Positions 35,478-44,802 are shown, numbered from the stretch's first letter. The stretch is DNA of 64,000 nt from Maridesulfovibrio ferrireducens (GCF_900101105.1 NZ_FNGA01000001.1:868001-932000); one strand, 5' to 3'. A program made the numbers and translations. The notes: generated by a model from the letters alone, not told the origin.

Positions 35478-35855
35478 CTAACCGTCTTTTTGCTGCTGAT
35501 TTTCAGCAGTGGCGGACTGTAATGTTTTCACTAACACTGCAATGTCGACCGGAACTGGAATTTCAGCACATGCCCCCAGATTCATAGCTTCAATTGATAG
35601 CGGAATCTTGTTGTGCCGATTAATTAAAATAACTTTTAAGTCAGGAACAATCGTTGAAATGTTTTTCATGAATGAAAGCGAACTTCTTCCAAAACCGGAC
35701 AAACCCAAGACTATTGCCTGCACCTTGTGTTTTTTTACAAGCTGCTCGGCTTCATCCAGATTGCCGGAATCGAGAGAGCTAAGCCCCTCACTTGCGAGTC
35801 TCTGAACTAAGTGTTCGCGAAATTCCGTATCACTTTCAACAATCATTATTTTCAT
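35478..35855 (-). CDS. Stand-alone receiver-like domain without the phosphoacceptor Asp
   Basis: The 125-residue product has the alternating fold of a response-regulator receiver: KIMIVESDTEFREHLVQRL (acidic pocket), KVQAIVLGLSGFGRSSLSFM, LKVILINRHNKIPLSIEAMNLGACAEIPVPVD. The strand-3 position that normally holds the phospho-Asp reads V-L-G-L, and the usual K-P after strand 5 reads V-P-V-P. It therefore should not be phosphorylated normally. It is the first gene after the sigma-54 promoter and may act by binding a partner. Confidence 0.7.
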   Translation of the reverse strand: MKIMIVESDTEFREHLVQRLASEGLSSLDSGNLDEAEQLVKKHKVQAIVLGLSGFGRSSLSFMKNISTIVPDLKVILINRHNKIPLSIEAMNLGACAEIPVPVDIAVLVKTLQSATAENQQQKDG

Positions 35856-35919
35856 TTGGCCGAATGTTGGTTTTAGCTGCTCACCGGGGATTCGGTTTTT
35901 GCAACGTTCGCGTTATAAC

Positions 35920-35935
35920 AGCATTCTGTATGCCA
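35920..35935 (-). promoter_or_regulatory. Sigma-54 (-24/-12) promoter
   Basis: On the minus strand TGGCATACAGAATGCT matches the consensus TGGCAC-n5-TTGC(A/T), with GG and GC at exactly the required spacing. Transcription would start near 35908, about 50 bases before the receiver-like gene. Confidence 0.8.
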
Positions 35936-35999
35936 TAAGAAAATAACCAATGCATAACAGGTTCTTAAGTGTTGCGGAAGAAATTTGATTATTTTTTGT

Positions 36000-36059
36000 T
36001 GAAACAGTTTGAAACTGTATGAAACATTATGAGTGACTCGTTTTGAAACAAAAAGAAAC
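36000..36059. promoter_or_regulatory. Enhancer array of TGAAAC repeats
   Basis: TGAAAC begins at 36000, 36010 and 36020, exactly one helical turn apart, and again at 36044, with AGAAAC at 36054. CAGTTTGAAACTG inside the array is a palindrome. It lies about 65-125 bases upstream of the -24 box, the normal distance for an enhancer-binding activator, and the likely activator is encoded next door. Confidence 0.65.
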
Positions 36060-36118
36060 GTGGTAGTGTCATGTGTGAAAATATTATTGGAGATATAGGG
36101 AGTTAGGGGTGAGGCCGT

Positions 36119-36454
36119 TTAGAAAGAATAAAAATTAGATCCCGCTGTGATAGTCCCGGCTTTGTGGGCTTTCAGGATTACTTTTACCGGACCTATTACA
36201 TTGTCGAGCACTTTAATGCCTTTCCAGATAAGGTATTGATAGTGTTCGTTATCGATTCCACCGCAGATGATAGTGTGGGCATGATCGGAGGTTGCAAGGG
36301 CACACAGGTCGTCGGCAGAAGCTTGAGGAAGGACAACAATTCGTTCGTCGTATTCACCTGTGGATCTGATTTTTACCAATAGAACATCTGTAGCCAGATC
36401 AAAGCGCGGGGCTACTTCGTCATTGAATAGTGGAATGAGCAGTTTTATATCCAT
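36119..36454 (-). CDS. NifX/NifB-type dinitrogenase Fe-Mo cofactor-binding-like protein
   Basis: The 111-residue single-domain protein of the NifX/NafY superfamily begins KLLIPLFNDEVAPRFDLATDVLLVKI (the Px(F/L)N-x(5)-RFD pattern). It continues DDLCALATSDHAHTIICGGIDNEHYQYLIWKGIKVLDNVIGPVKVILKAHKAG. Members bind iron- or molybdenum-containing clusters, but many orphan copies occur outside nitrogen fixation. It starts 4 bases after the sigma-54 activator gene and is co-transcribed with it, so it may adjust the activator's signal. No nif gene is in the window. Confidence 0.85.
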   Translation of the reverse strand: MDIKLLIPLFNDEVAPRFDLATDVLLVKIRSTGEYDERIVVLPQASADDLCALATSDHAHTIICGGIDNEHYQYLIWKGIKVLDNVIGPVKVILKAHKAGTITAGSNFYSF

Positions 36455-36458
36455 CAGC

Positions 36459-37859
36459 TTACCCGTTAATGGCGTGTTTGTTCATTTTTCGCCAGAATGT
36501 GGACCTGCTCCAGCCAAGGGATTTGGCTGCATCGGCTTTTCGTCCACCATTTTTAATCAAGGCTTCGATAATCATTCTTTTTTCCGCATGGTCCCAGCTC
36601 TCGGCAGGGCTATACTCTTTTTGAGGGGGGAGTTCTGAAGATACTTTTGCCGATTCTATTACAGGGCGCAAAATGTCCTGTTCGGTGAGATAGGCTGGAA
36701 GATGTTCTGCCCCAATGCAGTCCCGGTCGCAGAAGTTTACAGCATATTCAACAACGTTACGCAGTTCACGGACATTGCCCGGGAAGTGATAACCAAGAAG
36801 TATTTTGGCGGATTTTTTTGTGAAGCCTCTGATTTTTTTGTTAAATTTTGTGCAGTATTCTTTCAGGAAATGATTTTTAAGCAGAAGAATATCTTCTCCG
36901 CGTTCTCTAAGCGGTGGTAAATGGAGGTGGACCACATTGAGTCTGAAAAGCAGGTCTGCGCGGAAAGTTTTGTCGAGGACCATCTGTTTCAAATCCCGGT
37001 GGGTCGCGACAATTATACGCACGTTTGCTTTAAATCCTTTTGAGCTTCCCAGTGGGTAAATTTCTTTATCATCCAGAAAAGAGAGCAGTTTGACTTGAAG
37101 AGCTAGAGGCAGATCGCCTATTTCTGTTAGAAAAAATGAACCGTTATGAGCCAATTTGATACGTCCGGGGCGATTTTCATGTGCTCCGGTAAAAGCACCT
37201 TTGACGTGTCCGAACAGTTCTGATTCAAGCAGTGTTTCCGGCAAAGCTCCGCAGTTAACTTTAATAAACGGAGATCCTGCGCGATCCGATGCGTTGTGCA
37301 GTGCCTCGGCAAGCACGTCTTTTCCTGTACCTGTTTCTCCGGTGATAAGAACAGATGAATCCGTACCCGCGATGCTCGGAATCATGCTGAAAACTTTTAC
37401 CATTTGTGGACTTGTGCCGACGAGTCCCCCGAGTGAATATGCCTTGCTGGCACTGCTGCTCAGTTCCGCAACCTGCCGGATATCTTGAATTGTTTCTACA
37501 AATCCCGAGAGTTTTTTGTCGTTTGAAAAAAGGGGGGATATGGTCAGCCTGATAGGAATTTTGATACGTGACCTGTCAATAATATCGGCATCAGTTGCAA
37601 TTGCGTCGAAATCTGTCTTGCCCGACATTATCGGGCAGCCTTTGAAACAGTAATCGCATCGCAGGCCGAGCATACATTTGAGTCCGGTTATTGAGTCCGG
37701 CTCAGCCCCGGTTATGGTTTGCCATGTGCGGTTTACTATTTTGATCTTGCCGTTGACATCAAGAATCGCAATGCCCACAGGAATCTCATCGAGGAGGTCC
37801 GGCAGAAGGAATTGCTGATTTAGAAGTCCGCTGACAAGATATGAGTTTTCGTTTTTCAC
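36459..37859 (-). CDS. Sigma-54-dependent enhancer-binding activator with a Cys-rich PAS domain
   Basis: The 466-residue regulator has three parts. A PAS domain (residues about 15-135; DEIPVGIAILDVNGKIKIVNRTWQ) contains CMLGLRCDYCFKGCPI, four closely spaced cysteines that could hold a metal or Fe-S cluster. The AAA+ domain has Walker A GETGTGKD, the sigma-54-contact loop GAFTGA intact in GHVKGAFTGAHENRPGRI, and Walker B-region FFLTEIGDLPLALQVKLL. A Fis-type helix-turn-helix (KADAAKSLGWSRSTFWRKM) ends it. It should activate the -24/-12 promoter at 35920 through the TGAAAC array, in response to a redox or metal cue. Confidence 0.9.
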   Translation of the reverse strand: MKNENSYLVSGLLNQQFLLPDLLDEIPVGIAILDVNGKIKIVNRTWQTITGAEPDSITGLKCMLGLRCDYCFKGCPIMSGKTDFDAIATDADIIDRSRIKIPIRLTISPLFSNDKKLSGFVETIQDIRQVAELSSSASKAYSLGGLVGTSPQMVKVFSMIPSIAGTDSSVLITGETGTGKDVLAEALHNASDRAGSPFIKVNCGALPETLLESELFGHVKGAFTGAHENRPGRIKLAHNGSFFLTEIGDLPLALQVKLLSFLDDKEIYPLGSSKGFKANVRIIVATHRDLKQMVLDKTFRADLLFRLNVVHLHLPPLRERGEDILLLKNHFLKEYCTKFNKKIRGFTKKSAKILLGYHFPGNVRELRNVVEYAVNFCDRDCIGAEHLPAYLTEQDILRPVIESAKVSSELPPQKEYSPAESWDHAEKRMIIEALIKNGGRKADAAKSLGWSRSTFWRKMNKHAING

Positions 37860-38009
37860 AGAGACTAGGTAACATGTCTTGCGTTAGGAAGTCATCTTTC
37901 TGATTAAGGAAAAATGGTTTATTTATCGCGAACCGGTTGCAATGGATTGTACCTAGTTCGTACTTTTCAAATCCTTATTTTTGGGGTTATGTTCGGGCAT
38001 GGAAAAACT

Positions 38010-38999
38010 ATGAATACATATATATTTATACCGCCTGTCCGAAAGCCTACCGGTGGCATTACTGTTTTTTGTCAGATAGCCTCTATCCTTGCCCGTCAGG
38101 GAAAGAATGTGCGTCTTGTTTTGCGTGAATCCGGCAGTTGGATGCCTCCTCTATTGGAAGGAGATCCTGATCCTGTCATGTGGGATGATGTAAAACTCGG
38201 CAAGGAAGATCTCTGGCTAGTGCCCGAAGGATGGGTGAACAGTCTTGCTCCGGGTCTTAATGCCGGGGCAAAGTGCGTTGTTTATTGTCAGAACTGGGCA
38301 TATCTTTTTTCATCTTTGCCGGAAGGCGTTTCATGGCGGAATCTGCCGGTTTCGTTCTTGGCTGTATCGCATCCGGTTGAGTGGTTTATGCAGCAGACTC
38401 TGTCCACAGTTTCGCCCATACTCAGGCCCGCTATAGATACAAATCTTTTTTATCCATCTGAAAGCATGGCTGACGGTCCGTTACGAATTGCCTACATGCC
38501 CCGCAAAAATAAAGCGCTGGTCAGTCAGATCAAGTCTATCTTTGAGGCCCGTAATCCGAATTGTGATATCCGCTGGGTCGAAATCGCTAACATGGATGCA
38601 CAGGGCGTGGCTCAAGCTTTACGTGCCAGTCATATATTTCTGGTGACCGGATTTCCCGAAGGATGTCCGCTTCCGCCGCTTGAAGCTCTTGCGTCCGGCT
38701 GTATTCCCGTAGGCTTTTCCGGTTTCGGAGGGTGGGATTACATGCGTCAGCTTGAAGGAGCTGTTTTTAAACCGTGGTGGCCGCTGCGTGATGTTGAGTG
38801 GTCCGGCAATGGATTCTGGTCTGCTGATGCCGATGTGCTGGATGCGGCTTTGAATCTTGAAAAGGCGCTTAATCTATGGCGCGAAGGTGGCCCGGCTCTT
38901 GACAGCGCACTGGCGGCAGGGCAACAAACCGTTCGTTCCTATACGCTGGAGATTCAGGCTGAAACGGTTCGCGAAATATGGGATAATTTTCAAAGTTAA
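38010..38999 (+). CDS. Glycosyltransferase, GT-B fold (GT4-like)
   Basis: The start is set at ATG 38010, preceded by GGCATGGAAA; the longer frame from 37914 adds 32 residues without family character. The 329-residue product starts MNTYIFIPPVRKPTGGITVF, the glycine-rich acceptor loop of GT-B enzymes. Its C-terminal half has the donor-binding region VTGFPEGCPLPPLEALASGCIPVGFSGFGG, with glutamates spaced as in GT4. It is rich in tryptophan near the end (FKPWWPLRDVEW). The acceptor is unknown. It is followed after 12 bases by tatD. Confidence 0.78.
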   Translation: MNTYIFIPPVRKPTGGITVFCQIASILARQGKNVRLVLRESGSWMPPLLEGDPDPVMWDDVKLGKEDLWLVPEGWVNSLAPGLNAGAKCVVYCQNWAYLFSSLPEGVSWRNLPVSFLAVSHPVEWFMQQTLSTVSPILRPAIDTNLFYPSESMADGPLRIAYMPRKNKALVSQIKSIFEARNPNCDIRWVEIANMDAQGVAQALRASHIFLVTGFPEGCPLPPLEALASGCIPVGFSGFGGWDYMRQLEGAVFKPWWPLRDVEWSGNGFWSADADVLDAALNLEKALNLWREGGPALDSALAAGQQTVRSYTLEIQAETVREIWDNFQS

Positions 39000-39011
39000 T
39001 ATTAGAAGAAT

Positions 39012-39836
39012 ATGTCTAAAAAAAAGAATAAAGTAAGACCCCTGCCGCAGACAGTCGGCATTAATGTTCCGGGCGTTGAAACTCATGCCCATCTTGATAT
39101 GGAAGATTTTAAAGAAGATTTGCCCGAAGTAATGGCAAGGGCCAAAGAATGCGGAATTGCGAAGATAGGTAATGTCTTTTTGGGACCGCAGGCTTATGAG
39201 ACGAATCGCAGTCTTTTTGATGCTTATCCCGAAGTCTTTTTCCTGCTGGGAGTTCATCCGAATGACGCCGATCAGTATACAGACGCTGATACTCAGGCCA
39301 TGCGGAATGCTTTTAAGTCGGACAGCCGTTTAAAAGCATTGGGTGAGATTGGGCTGGATTTTTATTGGGACCGCGTTCCCGCTGATGTTCAGGAAAAAGT
39401 TTTTCGCACTCAGCTTGAGCTTGCGGATGAGCTTGATGTGCCCGTGGTCATTCATAGCCGAGATGCGCATGAAAAAACTCTTGAAGTTCTGGAAGATTAC
39501 GGCTGGTCCGGCAAGCCTCTGCTCTGGCACTGCTTCGGTTCGGATGTGGCGACAGCTAAAAGAATTCTCGATAACGGCTGGTATCTCTCCATTCCCGGTC
39601 CGGTCACTTATAAGAAAAATGAAGAGGCACAGGAGGCCGTGAAGTTTATTCCGGCAGAAAGAATGGTATTCGAAACCGATTGCCCGTTCCTCACCCCTGA
39701 ACCATGGCGCGGCAAACGCAATGAGCCTGCATATGTAGCCTTCACTGCGGCAAAAGTCGCGGAGTTGAAAGGCATGGACGTGAACGAGCTATGGGCAATT
39801 TGCGCTAAGAATGCTTATGACTTTTTTGGGTTGTAG
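39012..39836 (+). CDS. TatD-family metal-dependent hydrolase
   Basis: This 274-residue amidohydrolase-fold protein of the TatD DNase family has ETHAHLDMEDF (first metal His pair), LGVHPNDA, LKALGEIGLDFYWD with the bridging Glu, PVVIHSRDAHEKTLEVL, WHCFGSDVATAKRIL and VFETDCPFLTP. The length is normal. It probably acts as a 3'-5' DNase or RNA-processing hydrolase in the cytoplasm. Its start at ATG 39012 has AGAAG upstream. It converges with the cobalamin fusion gene. Confidence 0.9.
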   Translation: MSKKKNKVRPLPQTVGINVPGVETHAHLDMEDFKEDLPEVMARAKECGIAKIGNVFLGPQAYETNRSLFDAYPEVFFLLGVHPNDADQYTDADTQAMRNAFKSDSRLKALGEIGLDFYWDRVPADVQEKVFRTQLELADELDVPVVIHSRDAHEKTLEVLEDYGWSGKPLLWHCFGSDVATAKRILDNGWYLSIPGPVTYKKNEEAQEAVKFIPAERMVFETDCPFLTPEPWRGKRNEPAYVAFTAAKVAELKGMDVNELWAICAKNAYDFFGL

Positions 39837-39858
39837 GGATATGTAGTCTATAGCTGTT

Positions 39859-42504
39859 CTACATTCCAAGCGCGTTATAGACAGCCTTCATATCAACATT
39901 CTCCCGCACGATTTTAGCTAACCTGTCCAATTCGTCTTCCATTCCGAAGGTGGTTTGGATTGTTTCAAGCTTGGGCAGTCCTTTTTTATCGCGTAGTGAA
40001 TCGATAAACCAGCGTCTGAATCCGTCTGCATCGAAAATACCGTGCAGGTAGGTTCCCCATATCATTCCTGATTTTAATCCGAATCCTAAGACTCTAGAGA
40101 TAGGTACTGCCCCGGTCGACCCTTTTGGAACGATCATGGCGCGCACTGTGGGCATTAGCGGTTCGGTTTTGCCGTGATGGATTTCATATCCGCTGACATC
40201 CATTTTGCTCAACCCGTGAGTTCCGCTTGTGCGGGTCAGAGTCTTTTCCTGTGCCAGAGTGGTTTGGAGGGGTAACAGCCCTAAACCTTCCGCTGTTCCG
40301 TCCTGCGATTCTATTCCATCCGGGTCGTTGACGTATTGGCCCAGCATTTGAAGTCCTCCGCAAATGCCTATGATTGCGGATTTGCCTTTGAGATCTAAGA
40401 CAGCCTGCGCCAGTCCGCTTTCCCGAATATGTGCGAGATCCGAGAGGGTGCTTTTGCTTCCGGGAATAATGATCGCATCGGGGGTGCCGATGTCTTTGGG
40501 GTTGTCTACTATTCGCAAGTTTACATCCGGCTCGCCTTTCAGCGCGTCGAGGTCCGTGAAATTTGAGATGCGTGGCAGGTCTATACAGACGATATCAACG
40601 CAGTCGCTACGTTTTCCTTTACTGCCGGATTTACTCAGATCCTGTTTGAATGAAACGGAGTCTTCATCAGGCAATCCTAAATGATCAATGTGCGGGATAA
40701 CTCCGAGCACGGGTTTTCCGGTCCGGTCGAGAGTGAAATCCAGTGCAGGAGTGAGTAGTGAAGCATCTCCTCTGAATTTGTTGAGCAGGAACCCGCAAAC
40801 CATCTTGCGTTCATGAGCATCGATTAAATCCATGGTCCCGGCAAGTGAGGCAAACACTCCGCCCCGATCAATGTCGCCGGTAATGATAACCTTGGCTTCG
40901 GCATAATCCGCCATAGCCATATTTACGATATCGTGCTGTTTGAGATTGATTTCTGCAGGGCTTCCGGCGCCTTCAATAACCATGATGTCGCGGTCCGTGC
41001 TTAAGGAATCGTAAGCATTTTTAACCGCTTCAAAAGCTGTGGGTTTGTACTTTACGTAGTCCAGAACTTTCATGTTTCCGACAGGTTTACCCATGACAAT
41101 AATTTGTGAACCTGTGTCGCTGTTTGGTTTGATTAGGACAGGATTCATACGGACATCGGGAGTCTGTTTACATGCCGCTGCCTGTGTCACCTGCGCGCGT
41201 CCCATTTCTAACCCTTCGTCAGTGACGTAGGAATTGAGAGACATGTTTTGAGCTTTAAAAGGTGCGACTTTGTAGCCGTCCTGTAGAAAAATTCTGCAAA
41301 ATGCAGCCGTAATAATGGATTTTCCCGCATTGGAGCAGGTGCCTTGAATCATCAGAGCCGGTGTCTTTTTCGGTTTGGGCGAGGATGCTACTTCCATGCC
41401 TGTAAAGGAGCGCAAACCGTCGATAAATTTGTTGTTTTCCTCTGCTGTCCTGACCGCTATACGGAAATATGTTGAATCGAGTCCGTCGAAATTGTCGCAG
41501 TGGCGCACGGCAATGTTATTTTTCAGAAGATGTTTAATGAGTCCTGTTGCATCCATGCCGACGCGTTGAACCTGACAGAGCATGAAGTTTGCCTGAGCAG
41601 GCAAGGTCCGTATTCCCGGTATTTTCGCGATACCTTGAACTAATTCTTCACGCAGACGAGTGGTTGTTTCGATCGTTTTGCGAGCATAGTCCTCATCTAG
41701 TATACATCTCACCCCAACTTTCTGAGCGAACAGGTTTACGGACCAGCATGGCAGGATGTTTTTCAGTTCCATGATGATGTCCGGCGAAGCAAATGCAAGG
41801 CCGAGCCGCAGTCCCGGAATGGCGTAAAATTTAGTCAGCGATAAAAGTGTAATGACATTGGGTGGCCGTTTGCCCGTGAGTCTTTCGAGGTTCGGAATAA
41901 AGTCGGCGAAGGATTCGTCAACAATAAAGCGAGAATCAGGGTGCGCGCGTGCAATTTTTTTTAGATCTTCAGGATCAAAGGCCGTGCCTGTCGGATTATT
42001 GGGCTGCGCCAGAAATACCAGCGCAGGGGATGCAGAAAGGAAGGATGAAAGAGTATCGAAATCGGGCGCAAATCCATTTTGCGGATCAAGCGGAATCTGT
42101 TCGGTTTTAAGACCGGCGACTAAGCAGGAACGCTCATAATCTACATAGCAGGGAACAGGAATGACAGCGCGTTTGAATCCACCTAGGCGGGTAATGGCGC
42201 TGATCAGTTCGGAAGCTCCGTTTCCGGCGATACATTCGGTGGGCCATACGGAATGCTTTTGACAGGCGGCAAGAGTCAGTTCTGCGCTTTCTGGATCAGG
42301 GTAGCGGTCTACCTCATCAAGGGCGTTGACTATGACCTGCTGCAACCATGGCGGTGGGCCTAGAGGATTTATATTTGCGGAAAAATCAAGAAGTTCGGAC
42401 GAAGGACATCCTGCCCGTGCAGCAAGTTTTTTGATGTTGCCGCCATGAGCGTATTTCTTTTCTTGTTCTGCGAGAGTTGTAATGTGATCCTGTGAAGCCT
42501 GCAT
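39859..42504 (-). CDS. Fused threonine-phosphate decarboxylase / cobyric acid synthase (CobD-CobQ)
   Basis: The 881-residue fusion combines two cobalamin-synthesis steps. Residues about 1-370 are a fold-type I PLP enzyme like CobD/Cob[35 protein letters not shown], and [16 protein letters not shown] with the PLP lysine. It makes (R)-1-aminopropan-2-yl phosphate from threonine phosphate. Residues from about 388 are CobQ, glutamine-dependent cobyric acid synthase: [20 protein letters not shown] (P-loop), [26 protein letters not shown], and a glutaminase domain with [12 protein letters not shown] and [21 protein letters not shown] precedes ATG 42504. No B12 riboswitch is visible upstream. Confidence 0.9.
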   Translation of the reverse strand: MQASQDHITTLAEQEKKYAHGGNIKKLAARAGCPSSELLDFSANINPLGPPPWLQQVIVNALDEVDRYPDPESAELTLAACQKHSVWPTECIAGNGASELISAITRLGGFKRAVIPVPCYVDYERSCLVAGLKTEQIPLDPQNGFAPDFDTLSSFLSASPALVFLAQPNNPTGTAFDPEDLKKIARAHPDSRFIVDESFADFIPNLERLTGKRPPNVITLLSLTKFYAIPGLRLGLAFASPDIIMELKNILPCWSVNLFAQKVGVRCILDEDYARKTIETTTRLREELVQGIAKIPGIRTLPAQANFMLCQVQRVGMDATGLIKHLLKNNIAVRHCDNFDGLDSTYFRIAVRTAEENNKFIDGLRSFTGMEVASSPKPKKTPALMIQGTCSNAGKSIITAAFCRIFLQDGYKVAPFKAQNMSLNSYVTDEGLEMGRAQVTQAAACKQTPDVRMNPVLIKPNSDTGSQIIVMGKPVGNMKVLDYVKYKPTAFEAVKNAYDSLSTDRDIMVIEGAGSPAEINLKQHDIVNMAMADYAEAKVIITGDIDRGGVFASLAGTMDLIDAHERKMVCGFLLNKFRGDASLLTPALDFTLDRTGKPVLGVIPHIDHLGLPDEDSVSFKQDLSKSGSKGKRSDCVDIVCIDLPRISNFTDLDALKGEPDVNLRIVDNPKDIGTPDAIIIPGSKSTLSDLAHIRESGLAQAVLDLKGKSAIIGICGGLQMLGQYVNDPDGIESQDGTAEGLGLLPLQTTLAQEKTLTRTSGTHGLSKMDVSGYEIHHGKTEPLMPTVRAMIVPKGSTGAVPISRVLGFGLKSGMIWGTYLHGIFDADGFRRWFIDSLRDKKGLPKLETIQTTFGMEDELDRLAKIVRENVDMKAVYNALGM

Positions 42505-42839
42505 CCGCTCCCTCCATGGAGTGAAGATTCATGAACTTAATATTCTATAACGCTAATTGGAATTGGATTCAAACTAATCATTCAAAGTCAAAAAGAGGAA
42601 ATAATATATTTTTTGTTAATAAAATAGAATGTTGACTATTTAATGTTTTTTTATACCAAGAGTTATTCTTTTAATAAAGTGGTTTTGATTTTTTGAATGT
42701 CTTTGGCTGATTAACTGATCTTAAGGCGTATAAATACGGTTGTTTTCTTAAGTGATCGCTTACCCCTTTTGAAGGTCTTGAGCATAATATATGTTTAGAT
42801 CCAATTTATATAAATATTAACATTCACGTATGTTTAAAA
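42505..42839. other. Divergent AT-rich intergenic region, 335 bases
   Basis: It lies between the leftward cobalamin fusion gene and the rightward binding-protein gene. CTTAAG-bearing arms (GATCTTAAG near 42717 and CTTAAGTGATC near 42748) form a loose inverted repeat that may be regulatory. I see no frame, RNA or clear promoter. Confidence 0.5.
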
Positions 42840-43655
42840 ATGATTTTTATGAATAAAATAGTTTTGTTGTCTATTGTTTTTGTTTTAATATTTTGTTTGC
42901 CGGTAGATTGCAGCGCGGATAAAATATCTTTACGGATGCCTTCTTATTCGGAGGGTTTTCATGAATATTATTACGAATTGATTGAAACAGCGTTGACTAA
43001 CGCAGGGCATGAAGTTGTTATAGAAGGGGTTGTTGATCTTCCTCATCTACGTGAGCTAAGAATGCTTAGCCGTGGCTGTCTAGATATTTTATGGCTTGTC
43101 AGAACTCCTGAGAGGGATAAGACGTATATTCCTATTCCAGTTCCGCTTACGAACGGACTGTTTGGAAAAAGAGTGCTATTAGTTCCTGCTGAAGATTTGA
43201 ATGCTTACAAGGACGTTAAAACGTTGCAAGATTTTTGTAATTTAAACAAAGTCGGGGGACTCGGTTCTAACTGCTTCGATGCAGGTGTTTGGAAGGAAAA
43301 TAAATTGCCGTGTCAAGAAGTCGCGAACTGGAGATGTCTTTATAATATGATAGCGAAGAGATCGCGCGGTCTGGATTATTTTTCCCGTGGGTTTAATGAA
43401 GTCATCGATGACGTTAAGGCCCATGACGCGCTGGTGATCGAGCCTCATTTACTTCTTGAATATAATCGAGATGTTGTTTTTTATTTAAGTCCCCAAAAAG
43501 CCCATTTGAAACCAATTATTGAAGAAGCTCTTCTATGTGCAAAGAGTTCGGGACTTCTTGATAAATTGATTCGTAAATATTGGGCTGATAATTTTGAAAT
43601 ATTAAAACCCGAAGGGCGAACAGTGATCAAGCTTAAAAATATCGAAAAGCTTTAA
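42840..43655 (+). CDS. Periplasmic solute-binding-like protein
   Basis: The 271-residue product has a signal peptide (MNKIVLLSIVFVLIFCLPVDCSA|DK). It continues as a type-II periplasmic binding fold of the amino-acid-binding (SBP_bac_3) kind: ISLRMPSYSEGFHEYYYELIETAL, LDILWLVRTPERDKTYIPIPVPLTNGLFGKRVLLV, VIDDVKAHDALVIEPHLLLEY, and a terminal GLLDKLIRKYWAD. No permease or ATPase gene is near, and orphan proteins of this fold often act as sensors or partners of chemoreceptors or cyclases; the convergent gene is a GGDEF cyclase. ATG 42840 and 42849 are both possible starts; neither has a clear ribosome site. Confidence 0.7.
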   Translation: MIFMNKIVLLSIVFVLIFCLPVDCSADKISLRMPSYSEGFHEYYYELIETALTNAGHEVVIEGVVDLPHLRELRMLSRGCLDILWLVRTPERDKTYIPIPVPLTNGLFGKRVLLVPAEDLNAYKDVKTLQDFCNLNKVGGLGSNCFDAGVWKENKLPCQEVANWRCLYNMIAKRSRGLDYFSRGFNEVIDDVKAHDALVIEPHLLLEYNRDVVFYLSPQKAHLKPIIEEALLCAKSSGLLDKLIRKYWADNFEILKPEGRTVIKLKNIEKL

Positions 43656-43698
43656 AAGAGATCCCCTACTTCGTCACTCAAGCTGTAACGCGTGATTC

Positions 43699-44706
43699 TT
43701 ACCCCTCAAAAATAACTCGGTTTCGTCCGGATTTCTTAGCCGCATACAACCGTTTATCCGCAATCCGCATCATAGTGTCACCGGAAATCAAATCACACTC
43801 GTCCAAGTTGGCTACTCCGGCGCTCAAGGTAATTTTAAATTCACCGCCGGAAGTTAGTAGTTTAGCCTCCTCGCATCCTGCCCGCATGCGTTCCGCCACT
43901 ACCATGGCATCTTCTTTTTTGGAGCCGGGCATAAGTACTGCAAATTCTTCACCGCCGTATCTGCATACGATATCTGCGCCTCGTCTGGAATTCTGGAGCA
44001 GAACATTGGCAACTTGTTTCAAAGCTTCATCACCTGCGGCATGTCCGTAAGAATCATTGATAAGTTTGAAATGATCAATATCCACCATTATTACGGAAAG
44101 ATCTCCGCCTCTGCGTTTAACTCTTTGGGTTTCCTCTTCGAGTCTTATGAAGAGGTAACGGCGCATGTATAAACCTGTGAGGCTGTCTTTTATTGTCTGC
44201 CTGAAAAGTTCAGAGTTCTCGTATGCTATGGCGGCAACTGTTGAAATTATGCCGAGCTGAAACAGTTCTGATATTGACCATGGTTTGTCATTTTCGCGAT
44301 GCAGCGTGACAAAACCTTTAACAAGGTCACGTGACCCGACTAGTGGAAGACATAGACATGTTCCGTTACATGCTTCGCAGTCGTCACCGGGCAGTGGGTA
44401 AAATGAGTCTTTGCATTTTGGTCTGGCGACTGGGGAGCGGCTTTGTGCGGCTTCTTCCATTGCTTTGGTCATGGGTACTTTTTCGTTAGGAAAAGTTCTT
44501 TCATGATTAAGAGAAGCTGCCGCTACTATCAGGTTACCTTCACTATTATATGTCATTATGGCGGCGTCTTTGCACGAACCCATATCACAGAATGTTTCCA
44601 GAATGCGGTCCAGAAGAGTGTCTTTGTCTAGTTCCATTGCCAAAAGCCGGGTGGCAAAATTTATGGTCAGCAAGGTTGCATCAAAGTCGAATTTATCTAT
44701 AGTCAT
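43699..44706 (-). CDS. GAF-GGDEF diguanylate cyclase
   Basis: The 335-residue cytoplasmic protein has a GAF domain in residues about 20-160 (LLDRILETFCDMGSCKDAAIMTYNSEGNL … CLPLVGSRDLVKGFVTLHREND) and a GGDEF domain from about 175 (DSLTGLYMRRYLFIRLEEE, VIMVDIDHFKLINDSYGHAAGDEALKQ, RYGGEEFAVLMPG). The active-site GGEEF is intact, and RGAD five residues before it is the RxxD inhibitory site, so it should make c-di-GMP with product inhibition. The GAF part contains a cysteine-rich stretch, CEACNGTCLCL, possibly redox- or metal-responsive. There is no EAL domain. Confidence 0.92.
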   Translation of the reverse strand: MTIDKFDFDATLLTINFATRLLAMELDKDTLLDRILETFCDMGSCKDAAIMTYNSEGNLIVAAASLNHERTFPNEKVPMTKAMEEAAQSRSPVARPKCKDSFYPLPGDDCEACNGTCLCLPLVGSRDLVKGFVTLHRENDKPWSISELFQLGIISTVAAIAYENSELFRQTIKDSLTGLYMRRYLFIRLEEETQRVKRRGGDLSVIMVDIDHFKLINDSYGHAAGDEALKQVANVLLQNSRRGADIVCRYGGEEFAVLMPGSKKEDAMVVAERMRAGCEEAKLLTSGGEFKITLSAGVANLDECDLISGDTMMRIADKRLYAAKKSGRNRVIFEG

Positions 44707-44802
44707 AAGAGTTCTTTATATTTTAACAGGTGCAGGTTTGTTGAATCTGATAAAGAATTAAAGGAAGTTTTAACTTCCGGCAATGTTATTAATATAGTCA
44801 CA

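Larger units (their letters stand above)
35856..36118. other. Regulatory gap of 263 bases carrying the sigma-54 promoter and enhancer repeats
   Basis: It separates the NifX-like gene's 3' end from the receiver-like gene. It contains a -24/-12 promoter at 35920-35935 and TGAAAC repeats at 36000-36059, both described separately. No frame is visible. Confidence 0.75.
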
